The notes under the pieces: model-generated | The model's database searches: none | What the model was told of the DNA's origin: nothing | Seen by the model: only the letters and a program-made list of their open reading frames with translations | Part shown: in pieces, positions 22,464 to 35,023 of the stretch | Layout of the letters: each line of letters opens with the position of its first letter | How positions within the stretch are numbered: the first letter of the stretch is position 1 | Source of the DNA: Ptychodera flava | Lineage: Eukaryota > Hemichordata > Enteropneusta > Ptychoderidae | Reading direction: 5' to 3' | NCBI RefSeq assembly: GCF_041260155.1 | Contig: NC_091933.1 | Location: 23,965,174-24,029,173 of the forward strand | DNA: 64,000 bases | Program-made: the position numbers and the translations under genes

Positions 22464-24904
22464 ATGGCTGGTGCCGAAAACAAATTAACGCTGCCACACG
22501 AGGTAAGTTTAAGCAGAGTGAAAACGTTCAGTGTTCGGAACGTGATCTCGTAAGAGTCGAACTAGCACACATAAAATTTGATAACTACCACTACCAGGTT
22601 TGAGATGACCATAATACGAAATTCAAAGAGAATACCAATGTTAAGTTCATTGTATTTAGGTGATAGTAATATATATACGACGTAACATGCAATATCACTG
22701 GCAATGTTACTGTTAGCATTCATCTGTATCCGTGTTACCATTGGAAGGTAAGAAAGGGCTTTCCTATATCGTGTGTAGCATTGTGTTGTTGAAAAGACGA
22801 GGCTTTAAATTTTACCCGTCTCTGTTGTTTTTCCAGGTCGTCGTTGAAGAAAGTTTAGGAGCATCACAACCCACAGCAGGTAGTGGAGGTATGGTGCCAA
22901 GAGGCGCAAAGACTTCAGACTACTATAGAACACACAACATTCCAGGTCGTTTTGATAATCCCGGTATGAATTCTGATCTTTATCCAACGCCAAGACAGTC
23001 AACAACTCAATCTGCATCTGAAAGCTAGTCATTCGAAAAGCCATAATCCTTTCACCCCAATTTTCTTGTGTAAAAGTTCACCAACCCTATTGAAAACATT
23101 TGGGAGGTACCACAGGTTGTCTGTTTAAAAGGGAAAAACCACAGACAGGAGAGACTACATTACTGATTTAGATACTGCCGTCGTGCCAAGTTGCTCTTTG
23201 ATTAAAACGAGTCAAAGATGTATCTCTAACACGATGCAGATTGGGTGTTGAGCTGCGGAGTTACTCCCACGAGACTAATAATGAGTTTCTCTTTCTCCGT
23301 TTAGAAGTAAGTGTAGGTGCTAGTCCTGGCAATCCAATTTTTTCATGTATGCAGAAGATTCCGCCAGAAATTCCACAACAAAGTGATGAAGGTGTGTAAA
23401 TCTTGTCAAGCATTTGATTTGGCAACCGTTTCTCAGTCAACCTTCATAAAACCAGGGTGTCGTAGTTACAAAGTTTAGTAGGATCTATGGCTGCATTTAA
23501 CTGTTGTTTATTTGTAGTGCAGTTGCTGTAAATTCTTGCAATCATGGTTTGTTTGTCTGAAGTTTTGTTATTTATGATCTGTTAAGGTACCATAGTAAAC
23601 ACTCTCCCATATTACGGCAAATATTTATAACCGGGCATTTCTTCAAGTATGCTGAATCTCAAACTTGTCCCATTCACCAATCTGCAGTTTATGAACAGGA
23701 AAGGGGGATATGTGACATTCAGTGTAATACGGTTGGAATTATTTTCTGATAATTTACATGCCCCAAATAAATGGCATCTGCCATTTGCCCTTCTAATTAC
23801 AATAGTACTAATTGCTTGTGCAGGTATGCAAATTTACATCTAACTTTCAATCTGAAACAGCCAAATCAACATTTATAACAACAAATTGTCCTATACAGCA
23901 ACATAAATAGCAACTGTGCAAATGATTAGTCAATGATGGGGAAAATGTGTCACTTTGCTAAAGTTTTGGTGATGGAAAGATTATCACATGTCATCAAAAG
24001 CTTATTGAATATTTATTTATAGGTTTATATTTGATGTAGATATAATGATGTAGATGTAATACAGTAGATAGCTGTAGCTCTGCTCATTTGTATATTTGCA
24101 AATTTACAATGCATAGGGTTGTCTGATTTGATTTGCAAATAGTCCGATGGTTTCATACAAGTCATTACCACTAAAATATGAAATCTTCACACTTGAGAAG
24201 TGGGCCCAATTTCACAAGAGTTACACAGACATGATCCTGTTCAGCTTTAGCTACTTTTCAGTCATAAGTTCTCCTCCATATTCACTCAATGCACCTTTGT
24301 TACAGATTGTTTTGGAGGCTACGACATCAAACCACAGCACCCGATGTACAGGACAACAAATATGACATACGGAGGAAAACCCCCATCAGTCCACACAATG
24401 CCTACAAGTTTCCATGCAAGAACGCAAAAATTTTCAGAAGTAAGTGACAGAGCAGTTTAAACATGGACCATCAGGTCCATTGTAGTGTTCATTTATGGAT
24501 CCCGTGTAAAAGAAGCGGTGGTCAGTGTATTCAACCTTGAACTTAACTACATCAACATTGCCAAGTACATACGAACTGGAACAGCCACAATCATATACAT
24601 GTATGGGCATTCAACATGACGATCAGTATGAGACTTTACTGTGTAGAAAGCTGTCTTGCACCTTTTTGGTACTGATAAAAACAACACAAAGGTTTGGGAA
24701 GCTTTTTATAGAAAAACCCAGATGTGTGCATAAGAAAATATTAATGGTGTACAAATGGGGGATACAAAGTTAAACATCATTATTTTACAAAGTTGTTTAC
24801 TAAATTCCGATTATCTCTTCCTGTCATGATTTCAGCCGCTCGGAAAGTGTGGAATGTACCGGAACGAAGGATTCAACACCGCAGTGGATGTCAGCAAAGT
24901 TTGA
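22464..24904 (+). CDS. PIERCE1: Piercer of microtubule wall (PIERCE1/2) family protein
   Basis: Four exons: 22464-22502, 22837-22963, 24306-24439 and 24836-24904 (TGA), with phases 0, 1 and 0 and good splice signals; the product is 122 aa. PIERCE1 (C9orf116) and PIERCE2 (C15orf65) are microtubule inner proteins of axonemal doublets that help dock outer dynein arms in motile cilia. Hallmarks here are KTSDYYRTHNIPGRFDNP (exon 2), then CFGGY, HPMYRTTNMTYG, PPSVHTMPTSFH and QKFSE (exon 3), and LGKCGMYRNEGFNTA (exon 4). These match the family pattern of TSDYY.....PGRFxNPxxFxGY, YRTSNxxYGxxxPTVHEMP and GMFRNxxxN. The N-terminal ~35 residues are Gly/Ser-rich and unconserved. PIERCE1 and PIERCE2 cannot be told apart with certainty here. 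The frame reading through the exon 2 donor ends in a short unrelated tail, which I take to be intron. Confidence 0.9.
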
Positions 24905-25049
24905 TCATCAAGATTACTGCAATAAAGGATAAGGACTTGTTTTACAAAATAGAATATTTAAGAAAGAACAGGATCATCTCATAACATATATTGTTTTTAG
25001 CGTTGTGGAAATAGGGACAATATATGAAGGAAAGGTTTCCACTTAAGAC

Positions 25050-25055
25050 AATAAA
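25050..25055 (+). terminator. Poly(A) signal AATAAA of the PIERCE gene
   Basis: A canonical AATAAA lies about 145 nt after the stop codon at 24904, a normal 3' UTR length for a small gene, with T/GT-rich sequence downstream. Confidence 0.6.
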
Positions 25056-26339
25056 GAATTGGAACTTTATATTGTTCAGTATCTCCCTGTTGTCGCCAAT
25101 TTACATTAAGGTGTTTTGAGTTGTATTGTTGGCTTGAGCTAATTGTGTTCTTGGAGAACTTTTTGTCTTCACCCTTGAGTTGAGTAATGCACCAGCTGTT
25201 AAAACTTTACTGTAAGGCTGGCATATGCTTGGTGTAAGTTCAGTAGTTTGGTATCTTTGCAAAAGTAAGGTGTAGTAGATGAGGCCCTCAGTATTTTTTG
25301 TAGACAGAAGCCAAGGCAGGAATCTACTGACAGAAAGTCTTCAAAATTTCAAATTTGCCAAAACCTGAGAAAAACAAAGTGGTTAGCTTACTAGTGTTAT
25401 TACGAAAAAAAGTAGGTTTAGATAAAACAAGCAAAATTCATTTGTGAAGCTCTATTTACATACCAAATGCAGAATTGATATACAAATGCAAATGTATGAA
25501 CACATAGTTAAACCATCAATATAACAAGGCTGTATGCAGTATCCATCAGCTGATGGCTATTTTATGAGACAATGAATAAATTGTGTTTTTGACAAGAAAG
25601 AAGAAATTGCCATCAGAGACTCATTATCTGTCTGTAAACAAACAGCATCACTTCATACACATTGTGTTGGAAATATTTGTAATCATCAAATGGCTATGTT
25701 TTCTGAAAGTGTTACATGGACATTAGCTGTAACTTCATATTTTGAATATATTTTTTTGTCTCAGAAAAGTTGTATTTAATTTGTCTTCTTCTTCTTAAAC
25801 TATGTTGAAATACAAACTACCGGTACCAGCCTTGCAGACACACCTTACAGCGTTTGGTGTATGATGGTTGTGTTGACCTAGTTTAGAATTCAGTGAACAT
25901 TAATAATATTTGACGTTACACACATTGGAAGCAGTGCAGATGTTGAATAACAGGCCTTCCGAAATTATTTTGGACTAAAGAAAGAAAATGTTTTCAATAA
26001 GGCAAATAATGGCAAATACTCCGTACCGTTGATGCCTTGGTGGCGCCAGTTGTCTGTACAGCGCCCCCAGCGAAATGCTTGTCAAGCTGTCTGTTTCCAA
26101 ATTATAGGGGAGGGGGCGTACGTCGTACACTTAGCCCTTTATAATTCATAAGGTTAGTTCGACTCAACTAAATTCTCAACAAAGTTTTGTGTAACGTAAA
26201 ATATGGAAATCACGTTTATAATAATTGTCGTCATTTTTGCATTTTTCCTTATCATAGCACCTTCTTGGAACACGATGCATAAATTTGCATATATTAGAGA
26301 GTAAAGAGGTATGCAGGTACATAATTGTTTTGTAATAAA

Positions 26340-26413
26340 TAGCCTAGACCCTATTCGTCGCTTTTGGCCTTCATGTGGACGAAGGCAGAAAGTGACGAAT
26401 AGAGGCTAGGCTA
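26340..26413. mobile_element. 74-bp hairpin MITE with 8-bp target duplication
   Basis: TAGCCTAGACCCTATTCGTC pairs with the inverted GACGAATAGAGGCTAGGCTA. The inner CCTTC/GAAGG extends the stem almost to a short loop. GTAATAAA lies directly on both sides (26332-26339 and 26414-26421). The 8-bp duplication fits hAT-type mobility. A transcript would fold like a microRNA precursor. Confidence 0.8.
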
Positions 26414-29236
26414 GTAATAAATGGATTGAAACAATTTGCTTTCCGTTCAATCTCATCCGAATATGCCTCCTCGACGACCTTTTTGAGGATCTATTTACCG
26501 TCAACTTTGTTACTGTAGTTCGGGGGGACTCCTCATCCTAAATGAGTACATGTATCCCCTTTTGAAGTGAACTGAATCCAATCATTTTTTTAACCTTTAA
26601 CTGCCTTTGTCGTTTGGTGTAAACTACTTCGTAGCGTATGCCATCTTTTAATACATATCAATTTGATTAACACCAGATATGTCGACATTTCCACCTTTGC
26701 TTATTCTAAGCTGGCTGTTCTCGTTGGCGGCTATCAGGGTGCAACATTGAACATAAAGATCTCTTTGACTTACATTTTTCGTCTAATTTCACACATTTTT
26801 TCACCTTTGCAGCTGTGTTTACGAAAAATGTATTATAAAAAAAGATTAAGGTCGGTGGGTGAAAATTAGGTTAGTTCGCGCATGGAGGTAGAAAGAGAGT
26901 AACGGAAACCGAACAACTTCTTTCCCTTGACCTTGCATGTTTTTTTTCATGGTTACTCTACCCCACACACAAGTAGGACGAACGTAGACCAAAGTGTATT
27001 ATTATCAGACTTTGAGAGGTCTGTGAGGATGTAAGTGCAAAAATGTGTTCACGTTTGACGACCACTGCATGCACTTGCTGACATCCCCGCTTCACCCGTG
27101 GCGGTCATGATAGTGGAGTCAATGATGGTCACCAGATGGTGACCTGCTTGCCCTCGACCAAATTGAATCAAGCCATTGGAATACGTGTATTGGGTGTAAA
27201 GATATGGAAAACCGCTCAGGATCCCTCAGCGACAACTCTGTACCCATTGAAAAATTAGGCAGAAAATAATAACAAAGCAATGAGAAAATATTATACCTGT
27301 TTTTTCAATGTATTTTGAGAGAAGCACCTGCAAAGAATGCCCACTGCATGCCGACTGTCTGTTTGAATAAAACAACATTTGTCGCTCCCGGCATTTGTTT
27401 GGCAGTTGATTTTCGGACAATACAGCGTTCAGATATCTGCATGCATTTCTACATGTTAGCTGTTATTCATCTTCAGTGGAAGGCTATTCTCAGATCTTTT
27501 AAACCGATTTTATGGGTCATTGGGAGAAATCGACGCGGGGAAATCGACATGTAAACCGTAGGCCTAAAGACTTGGGACACTAGCCGACCTCATTGTGAAT
27601 TGGTGCTGGGTCTGGAATGGTAATATCTCCGATGTTTGTCTGCATACCATTCGTACTCATTGAAAGACATATAGCAGATGTTTATTAAAGGAACAGACTA
27701 AACGATTTTCCTGTAGTTGAAAGGCGGTATTGGTTTACGATTAAATTGCGCTATTAAAATGAAACTGATGGGGACATTACTTTTCGCCGGACGCGCAAGA
27801 TGATTGATCCGAATGCTGATTGTTGCACGGTCCGGTCCAGGAGACGAATACACAGTCATTAGACGTAAACTTCACCTCTTCCATTTGAGGACATTTGTAT
27901 GCACAATCTCTTCCTAGTTTTGGTATTTGAGTGCTAGTGTCATACCAAAACTACGGAGACGTTTTAGACAATAGTCACAATATCTCGCACTATTTTCAGT
28001 CTTAAAAAGAAATACTATGCCCGAGTCGTTGTAAAAGCCAAGCCTATTTGACCATCTTGCCAAGTTACACATGCATCATCACTGATGCAAATGTTTGCGA
28101 GAGAGTATGAATACGTCATTTTTTCATGTCATATACAACTTTCATTTACAGCTTTTGTCACCGATATCTATCTGATATAGAAACTATTTGGACTAAAGGA
28201 AAGGCTTCAGTCTGCTTCCGGTCCTTGGTCTCAAAGATTGAAAAAGGGGACAATTTAGAATCAAATTTTTTTTTCAATATTTGTGATAGACTTAATTTAT
28301 CCACTAGGGAGGTAGAAAAGTGCACACGGCACCGTCACAGCAAGAATAGGAATACAGCGATTTTCGGCTGAGCATTTGCATAATGTTCGGCTAAGCCATT
28401 GACAAAACGACCCTCAAAGTACCCTAGTGGCCGTTTGTAAAAGTTGAGACGACTCAGACCGACCCAAACCCATCTTCGCTAGCCAAGGCTCTCTTGCCCG
28501 GGGTCTCTTTTCCGGGCAGCTGGATGCTTCCCGGTAATTAGTGGGAAGTAACGGACCTGTGCGAGTGGACAATGACCCTAACCGAAAACGACCCCAAGTG
28601 ATCCAAACAATCGTGGAAATGACCTAAAACGAGCCATGTAAATAAAGATTTAGACCTTCAGTAGCGGTCTAGCACGTGTTAAAAAACACGAAAGTGCATT
28701 TCTGCTGTATTTTTGTTTTGCAAGATATTCATTACCCATGCAATTTTTACCTTAAATTGATTTGTCGAATAGAAACTTTTTGGGGTCAACCCCCCCCCCC
28801 TCCATCCCTAAACTAAAAGGATTAAGATTTTATCCTTCATTGATTATTTGACGTCGCCCCTTGGACGAAACATCAATCAGAAAATCATCTAAACTTAAAA
28901 TAAAATGATACATTACTAATACTACCGAATCTAAAAAAAGTAAACAGCATCAAACTACTAAGTCGGGTGCAGCCCCAACAAACGAGGCAGAACAGCAATG
29001 GGCCCCTTATCTTGGTATATGTTCGCTTGGCGCAAACAGTGTACAGCATTGCGGGATTTCCATGCCAAGTTTCAGAAGTTTCCGTCGATCGTACGGCCAA
29101 TCGCGTCTTTGCGACTCGACTGTAATTTGAGTTGTTTAGGTCGTTTCCACAACTGTTTGGATCGTTTGGGATCCTTTTTGCTCGGTTTGGGTCGTCTCAA
29201 TATTTATAAATGCCCGTACTCTAGTCAGACAGGAGT

Positions 29237-29347
29237 TTGCTGCAGTTTAGTAATAGTAGCCCAGCAATTCCCTTGAAGATTGTTTGTACCTCCCCCACAC
29301 AAAAAAATCTTCAAGGGGAGTTGCGGGGCTATGAAATTGCAGCAAGG
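29237..29347. mobile_element. 111-bp hairpin MITE
   Basis: The arms carry TTTGCTGCAGTTT...AGCCCAGCAATTCCCTTGAAGATT-type sequence on the left and its imperfect inverse on the right, around a loop of about 25 nt. CAGGAGT flanks both ends (29230-29236 and 29348-29354), a 7-bp target duplication. Confidence 0.75.
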
Positions 29348-30255
29348 CAGGAGTGTATTTACCTCTTCGACGTGAACTGTAACTGTTGGGTTTTTTATAT
29401 CTTAAAATTCGTCATCAGAAGTACAGTATGACATTACAATCTTACTTATGTTAACGTTTTATTCAACTGTACGTCCTTATGAAATCGCCACTCTTCCCCG
29501 ACTGAGCGCAAAAAACACATTCGTGTTTGACCTTTGTTGTTTGTTGCCTTATTCGTGTGTTCCACGAGCAATGCTTTATAACTCCCTGTCCGTAAATAAT
29601 TCACTCCATACATGATATGGATTTTGACTCCCGCTAATTTCAAGAGCAGTATTGACTGAGAGCTGAACAAATGAAAACTGCGATTCGTTGATACACGAGA
29701 AATCAAAGTACACTTAGATGAAGTGCAGACACAGACACAAAGAATTAAGACACTGTCTCCAACAACCTCAATCATCCTATGTTTACCCCGACCTCACCAT
29801 ACGGAGGATTTACGGATCTACAGTCGGATGCTATGAAGCGTCAATAACATTTCGTGTGTGTGATAAGAATATATTTGTAATACAAATACAGCACCCGATT
29901 ATCCAATATCGGATTCAGCTCATCCGTACATATTGTATGGACGAACTGATCCGATATTGGAAATCGGTTGCCGAAACCTCTTTCTCCTCTCAGTCGATTC
30001 CCTTTGTTGCTAGGTAGAGAGTTCACTTTCAGCAATTGGAGTGATAAAATAAATTAGTTTGTCGAGCGACGAGAGAAAATCCCGAACGACTGTTATTATA
30101 ACGAGTATGGCAAATCTGTCGACTAAAGATACACAATTCGGCATCAAGGAATTCTATGGCTTTTATTAGCGATAAATTTAATGTGGACCGCTGTCTGTGA
30201 TGCGTTGAATGACATTTTGTACAATCAGCGTAATTCGAATGTTTAAATTAAACAT

Positions 30256-30471
30256 GATTGGAGCTAATTTGGAGCAGAGGATCTTTTAATTGTTCAAATT
30301 TATCAAAAGTGTAACGTTCCCTATATCTAAAAACTGCAATATTACAAGTTACCCGTAAAAGCAAGTGAATTGCAAAACAAAAAGTAAAAGTAGATGAGCT
30401 TAAACTTCCTTACAAAACCAGCATTACTACACACAAATTACAGTATTCTATTCTCCAAAATCAGTTCCATC
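30256..30471. mobile_element. MITE family A (GATTGGAACTAATTT ends), diverged copy
   Basis: The left end GATTGGAGCTAATTTGG and the inverted right end CCAAAATCAGTTCCATC match the 28-bp inverted repeats of the copy at 61800-62002, with several substitutions. It is 216 bp with no coding capacity. It is older than the other copy, whose ends are identical. Confidence 0.65.
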
Positions 30472-30775
30472 TTGTTACTTTATTTGCTCTTTAAATTAAG
30501 AGGACGGAGTCGATATCCACAGTTGGCGGCTGTACTGAAACTGGTCAGACTGGTGACTGCGCGCGGCTGAAGCAGCTTCTTATAAACGTAAGGGCGCAGC
30601 AAAGTTTATTAGGCAAAGTCTTGCAGTGACTGGAAAGCCACAAAAGTGGCGAACTACGACAGTGCATCAATTGCTGTGTCTGCTTCACATTCTCACGACA
30701 TTCATCGCTAATTGCTGGGAAGAGGCAACGTTTACCGATAAGAAAATCCCACAGACGCTAGGCGACCCCCTCCCG

Positions 30776-31026
30776 TTAAAGGGAAGGTGTCGTCGGAACT
30801 CTGCTCAAGGTTGTCAGAAAGCCCCTACGACCGATGTAAACACTGTATCTAAGGTACGTTGGCGATTGATGAAAGTTAAAACATGTTTGTGAACAACGAA
30901 TATATATCGTAAAATTTAAATGCTGCAGCTATGTTGACGTGATGCATCTAGATATCATGGATGAAATGCTTTGTTTGTAAACAAGAAAGTCGCACAAGCG
31001 CAGTTCCGAAGACACCCTCCCTTTAA
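30776..31026. mobile_element. TTAA-flanked MITE family B, copy 1
   Basis: TTAA at 30776-30779 and 31023-31026 borders inverted ends AGGGAAGGTGTCGTC and GAAGACACCCTCCCT. The interior matches the copy at 59561-59788 in opposite orientation, including TTGGCGATTGATGAAAGT and AAACATGTTT blocks. A duplicated TTAA target suggests piggyBac-type (or other TTAA-targeting) mobility. No transposase is present. Confidence 0.75.
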
Positions 31027-31443
31027 TCGACATGCTAAACTCTCTGTTTGGTGACATCATTGCAATCAAAGAGATTTAAACTAGTCTGTGGCATTATATC
31101 TCCCTCTTTGATGACACTGCCAACAACAAAACAGCAAAATATAGCAGTATCACCCAGAAGACACAACGATAGAATTTCACCGATGTTAAAATCGCAACAC
31201 ATCTCCCGGCAATCTAGTAAGGAAGTACCCGCATCGAAACTGAAGGTCCTAAAAATTGTTGCTTACCACCCCTTGGAATCAAGAATGAAAATCGGTGGTC
31301 ACCGAGGAAAATTAAGTTATAGATAAACAATTACCAACTATATCTACCGACATCTGAAATTCAAAATGGTCGCCATCTATGAGGAAAAATAAAATTTCAA
31401 TTTTCACAAAACTAAAACTTTACAGTATGATGATGATTACTTT

Positions 31444-31476
<33 letters not shown>

Positions 31477-31690
31477 CATCATCATCATCATCATCATCAT
31501 GTAGCAAAAATTCAAACCAAGGTTTTCCAACCCTTACGTAAAGTACTCTTCTCTACATTCTTCCCTATACACGCACTCTTCCCTACATACACACTCAGGG
31601 AAGTGTGTATATGGGGAAGAGTACTTTACGTAAGGGTTAGCCAACCTTGGTTTGAAATGTTGCTGCATGATGATGATGATCATGATGATG
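31477..31690. repeat. Long hairpin bounded by ATG/CAT trinucleotide repeats
   Basis: The arm 31490-31572 (CAT run, then AAATTCAAACCAAGG, CCCTTACGTAAAGTACTCTTC and ATACAC) is inverted at 31602-31690. Pairing is close to perfect over about 80 bp with a loop of about 30 nt. The upstream ATG and CAT runs (31443-31500) and downstream GATGAT runs (31664-31708) extend the inverse symmetry. The open frame that begins with poly-Met/poly-His is a product of this repeat. Confidence 0.85.
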
Positions 31691-31708
31691 ACGACGATGA
31701 TGATGATA

Positions 31709-34436
31709 ATAACAACAAAAATAATAATTTTCATATTTTAATAAAAATTAATAATAATAATTTTTATATTTTTATTACAATTAATAATTGGAAGCCTGGA
31801 TTCCATGTGCGTATACGCGTCAGGCACGAGGAACATTTCTTCAACGTGGTACATCTGATCCGCGACAACGGGCATGTAGTGCTCCTCTCTTGTGGAGAGG
31901 AAACGGTGAAATTGATGCTTCACGTGACAGTTGTAACTGACTCTGTAGACTATTGTAAGGCGCCCTAAGGTAGAACGCACCTCGGGGACAGAAATTCGGG
32001 CCTTCAAATTTTATCAATTTTCTTCTGACCTACCACTTGTGGGGGCTCATTTTGAAGCTCTCGGCGAAAGAAAAGTTTTCATGGTCTTAGTTTTTCGAAA
32101 ATCGAAAATGTTATTTTTTACCATAGAGTTAACACCGGGATGGCGGCCATTTTGGATTTCAAATATCGAGAAATCGTAAGTTGTTTGTCCCTGTAGTACC
32201 AAAGTTTGCACGGTGACCCCTGATTTTTATTCTTGCTTTGGTAAGAGAATAGTTGAATGTTTCACTGAGGAAAGTTTGAGCTAAAGTTTAAGACTTTCAC
32301 TTTCGAGGTGCATATTACCTTAAATAAAATTCTTTGTTTGACGTCCGCGTACTGGTACGTTTTCAGAAAAAAATTAAGAAAACAAACAATATAAACACTG
32401 TCACAAATAAAGATATTATTTTTCCAAAAGAAACCAAATAAAAATTTAGCTAATGTTCATACACTTGTGATTTTTGTCCGTGTTTGTTTTTTTCCCTGGC
32501 TGGCTGGTAGGTTTTTCAAAAATCCAAGGACGGCAACAAAGAATTTTCTTTAATAGCGTAATCGATTTATTACGGGTACCAAAACGCGTGCTCGTAAATT
32601 AGCGACAGAGAGATAACTCCGACTTATTTAAAGCAATGATGTTACCGCCACTTCGGTTTCTCTACATGTTCATCAATCGTCACATTTATCGGCTTGGTCT
32701 TCACCATTTCAATTTCGCACGATGCAAACCATCTGTCACGAAGCGTGCATATGATGGGTGACGCCCATGAAGATGTAACATAAATGGAGTGGTTCAGCTC
32801 ATTTCATGATGAATGTGAGAGAGTTTTCGTTCATAAGCTGAATTTTATTACCTATCATACGATACATGTGTTTTCAGTCGACGATAGTAGAACCGAGACA
32901 ATGTCTATATCAGGTGTGTCTTGCGACTTTGATGACGTCATAATGTAAAGAAGGTCATCGATATTTTGATGAGGCAAACAAGCGGACGCAATTTTTTCAT
33001 TCTCCATTCTCATCACACTTCATCGAACTGAGAGAAGTTGCTGAGAGCAAACGGGTTTGCATTGACGGGTTTGCAGCATCGACGGCTTTTTTAGAAGGGT
33101 AACTTTCATTGCTACCCTTGTATTTTGACTTGGTGTTGATCCAACGCCCTCGCTGGAATCATTTTGCAAAGGGCATTTGAAATATCTCGCCTTTGTCGGC
33201 GCTACTGCGGTAATTAGAAAACCATTTTTACCGCTGTGCGGCCCTGTCTATGACAGAGACACCCATCTGTGTAACCATTTCTCTTAAGCGGCCACCCGCC
33301 TCTTTTTGTTTATTTGCATGTCGTCTGGATAAGTACCAGAACTCTGGCGCTGTGATCCACCCGTCTGGCATTTTCAAGGTGCCCATTACGCCATAGCCGT
33401 TAAGAGTTTGTGTTCTCGTCCAAAATATAATAAAAAATAACAATATGCATGGAAAATTGCTCGGCAATGAAAGGGCGTTTCGCAGGAGAGTGCAAGCGAA
33501 CTGGAAAAATGAAAAGGTGGAGAAAGAACGATGAACTCCAATGATTTGTCGTCCCTGTTAACTCATTTGACAACTTTCGTCTAAAAGCAAAGGCAAGGCC
33601 CACTTCCTCACCAACAACACGGAAGATTACAAACGACATGATTGAATAAAAGAATGAATGCATAAATGGATGAATACAGAATGAGTTACCTTATGACCTT
33701 TCGAAAGTGTCACCGCGACGGCCAATACTAAATGTTCCGACGAAGTGATAGTATATATCTTTATATGAATCATGGTGTAGAGGATTCCCAACATAACATG
33801 TATACAGAGTCCAAGCAAGAGCGTTTTATTGCATCATCGATATCAATGTCGAGATTGGTTTACAAAGACAAAAATATTTCGTATACAACGAACTACTAAA
33901 TGATTAGCCACGTAACACACACGCTGAAGTTAGCCCCATAAAATTAACCGTCTCACACCCTCGAACAAAAATAAAAAGAGCACTGCAGTGACCTGAAGCG
34001 CAGCACTGCAAGCGACTGGCATGCGTCGACATCTTCAATTTACATCCCGATCACGAACAGAAGCCGTTCGACCGAAAACCCGAGGTCCTATCGGTGGTCT
34101 TGTCCGAAAAGTAATTTACGACAGTGTCTCTGAGGTTTATGGGACACTAGTGAGTCATAATGTTTGGAGCAGCTTGCATCAAATGTGTTCGATCATGACC
34201 TCCTTGCTGATATGCAGTCGTGTAATAGAGACTCCGGAATAAATCTAATATTTCGTTTCTGTACCAGCCACGATGAGCCCTGTTCTTATTTCTGTGCCCG
34301 CATTTTCCCCAAGACAGACTTTTCAATTATCGGATAAACCACACAGATATGAGGATGAAATCACTTCTTTAAAAAGTGAGCTGCGAGATGAGTGATCTTC
34401 TACGATAAAAGGTTAATGTAGAAAATCAAATCAGCA

Positions 34437-34493
<57 letters not shown>

Positions 34494-34532
34494 TATGTGT
34501 GTGCATTAGGCCTACAGCTGTCATTTACATCA

Positions 34533-34586
<54 letters not shown>

Positions 34587-35023
34587 CAAAACTGTGATCT
34601 TGGAGAAAAATATGATAACTCCAAATGTCTGTGAAGAAAGGGCGTTGTTCTTAGATACTCCATTAAAATCAAACGTCAGGATGTTATGACTGCAAATGAT
34701 GAACGAAGTGTATTAGAATATTTCTGCCATGCTCAGTTTTCAGGTTACCACTGCAAGCTGCACAGGGAAATACTGATCAACACGCATTTTAAAGTTTTCT
34801 ATTAACCTCCTGAACCTGAGCTTAAGGAATCGTATCGCCTCAGTCACCTACACATTGAAAGTGAGTTTACATGAATATTAATGACATGTTTTGCACAGCT
34901 TTAGACTGTCGTAAAATGTGTCCCGTCTTTAAATGCTGAACTGAGCATGATCTTGGAGAAGAGTTCTGTCGTCGTTCCGCTGATAACCTGAACACTGTCA
35001 CTATTTTGTAGGTCACGGTCGCC
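31709..35023. other. Intergenic region, no gene supported
   Basis: Minus-strand frames at 33228-33467 and 33400-33663 look mildly protein-like but have no recognisable domain or start context. Simple repeats include (TA)n at about 34446-34490 and (GA)n at about 34534-34581. Just upstream of 35024 a TTTTGTAG|G acceptor implies an untranslated first exon of the following gene somewhere in this stretch. Confidence 0.45.

Larger units (their letters stand above)
25056..30255. other. Intergenic region with small mobile elements only
   Basis: No protein gene is recognised. It contains the hairpin elements at 26340-26413 and 29237-29347, a perfect 7-bp inverted repeat with a 4-bp loop (GGTCACC AGAT GGTGACC, about 27126-27143), and a C10 tract near 28790. 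It also holds a diverged inverted pair (about 28560-28630 and 29120-29200) built on GATCCAAAC and GACCTAAAC motifs. Other open frames are short and have no family features. Confidence 0.5.

Noticed and set aside
23361-23397. Cassette exon in the PIERCE gene (acceptor TATGCAG, donor AAG|GTGTGT)
   Set aside because: Its phase from exon 2 leads to an immediate stop, while direct joining of exons 2 and 3 restores the conserved family sequence.
27126-27143. GGTCACC-AGAT-GGTGACC palindrome as a nuclear-receptor site
   Set aside because: The half sites fit only loosely and the spacer is not a standard one; a single short palindrome in a long intergenic stretch is weak evidence.
31444-31968. 174-codon frame starting with poly-Met and poly-His
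   Set aside because: It is generated by the ATG/CAT repeats and the long hairpin; the rest has no protein features.
33228-33663. Minus-strand frames with protein-like composition
   Set aside because: No family motif, no consistent splice pairing and no neighbouring exons could be found.
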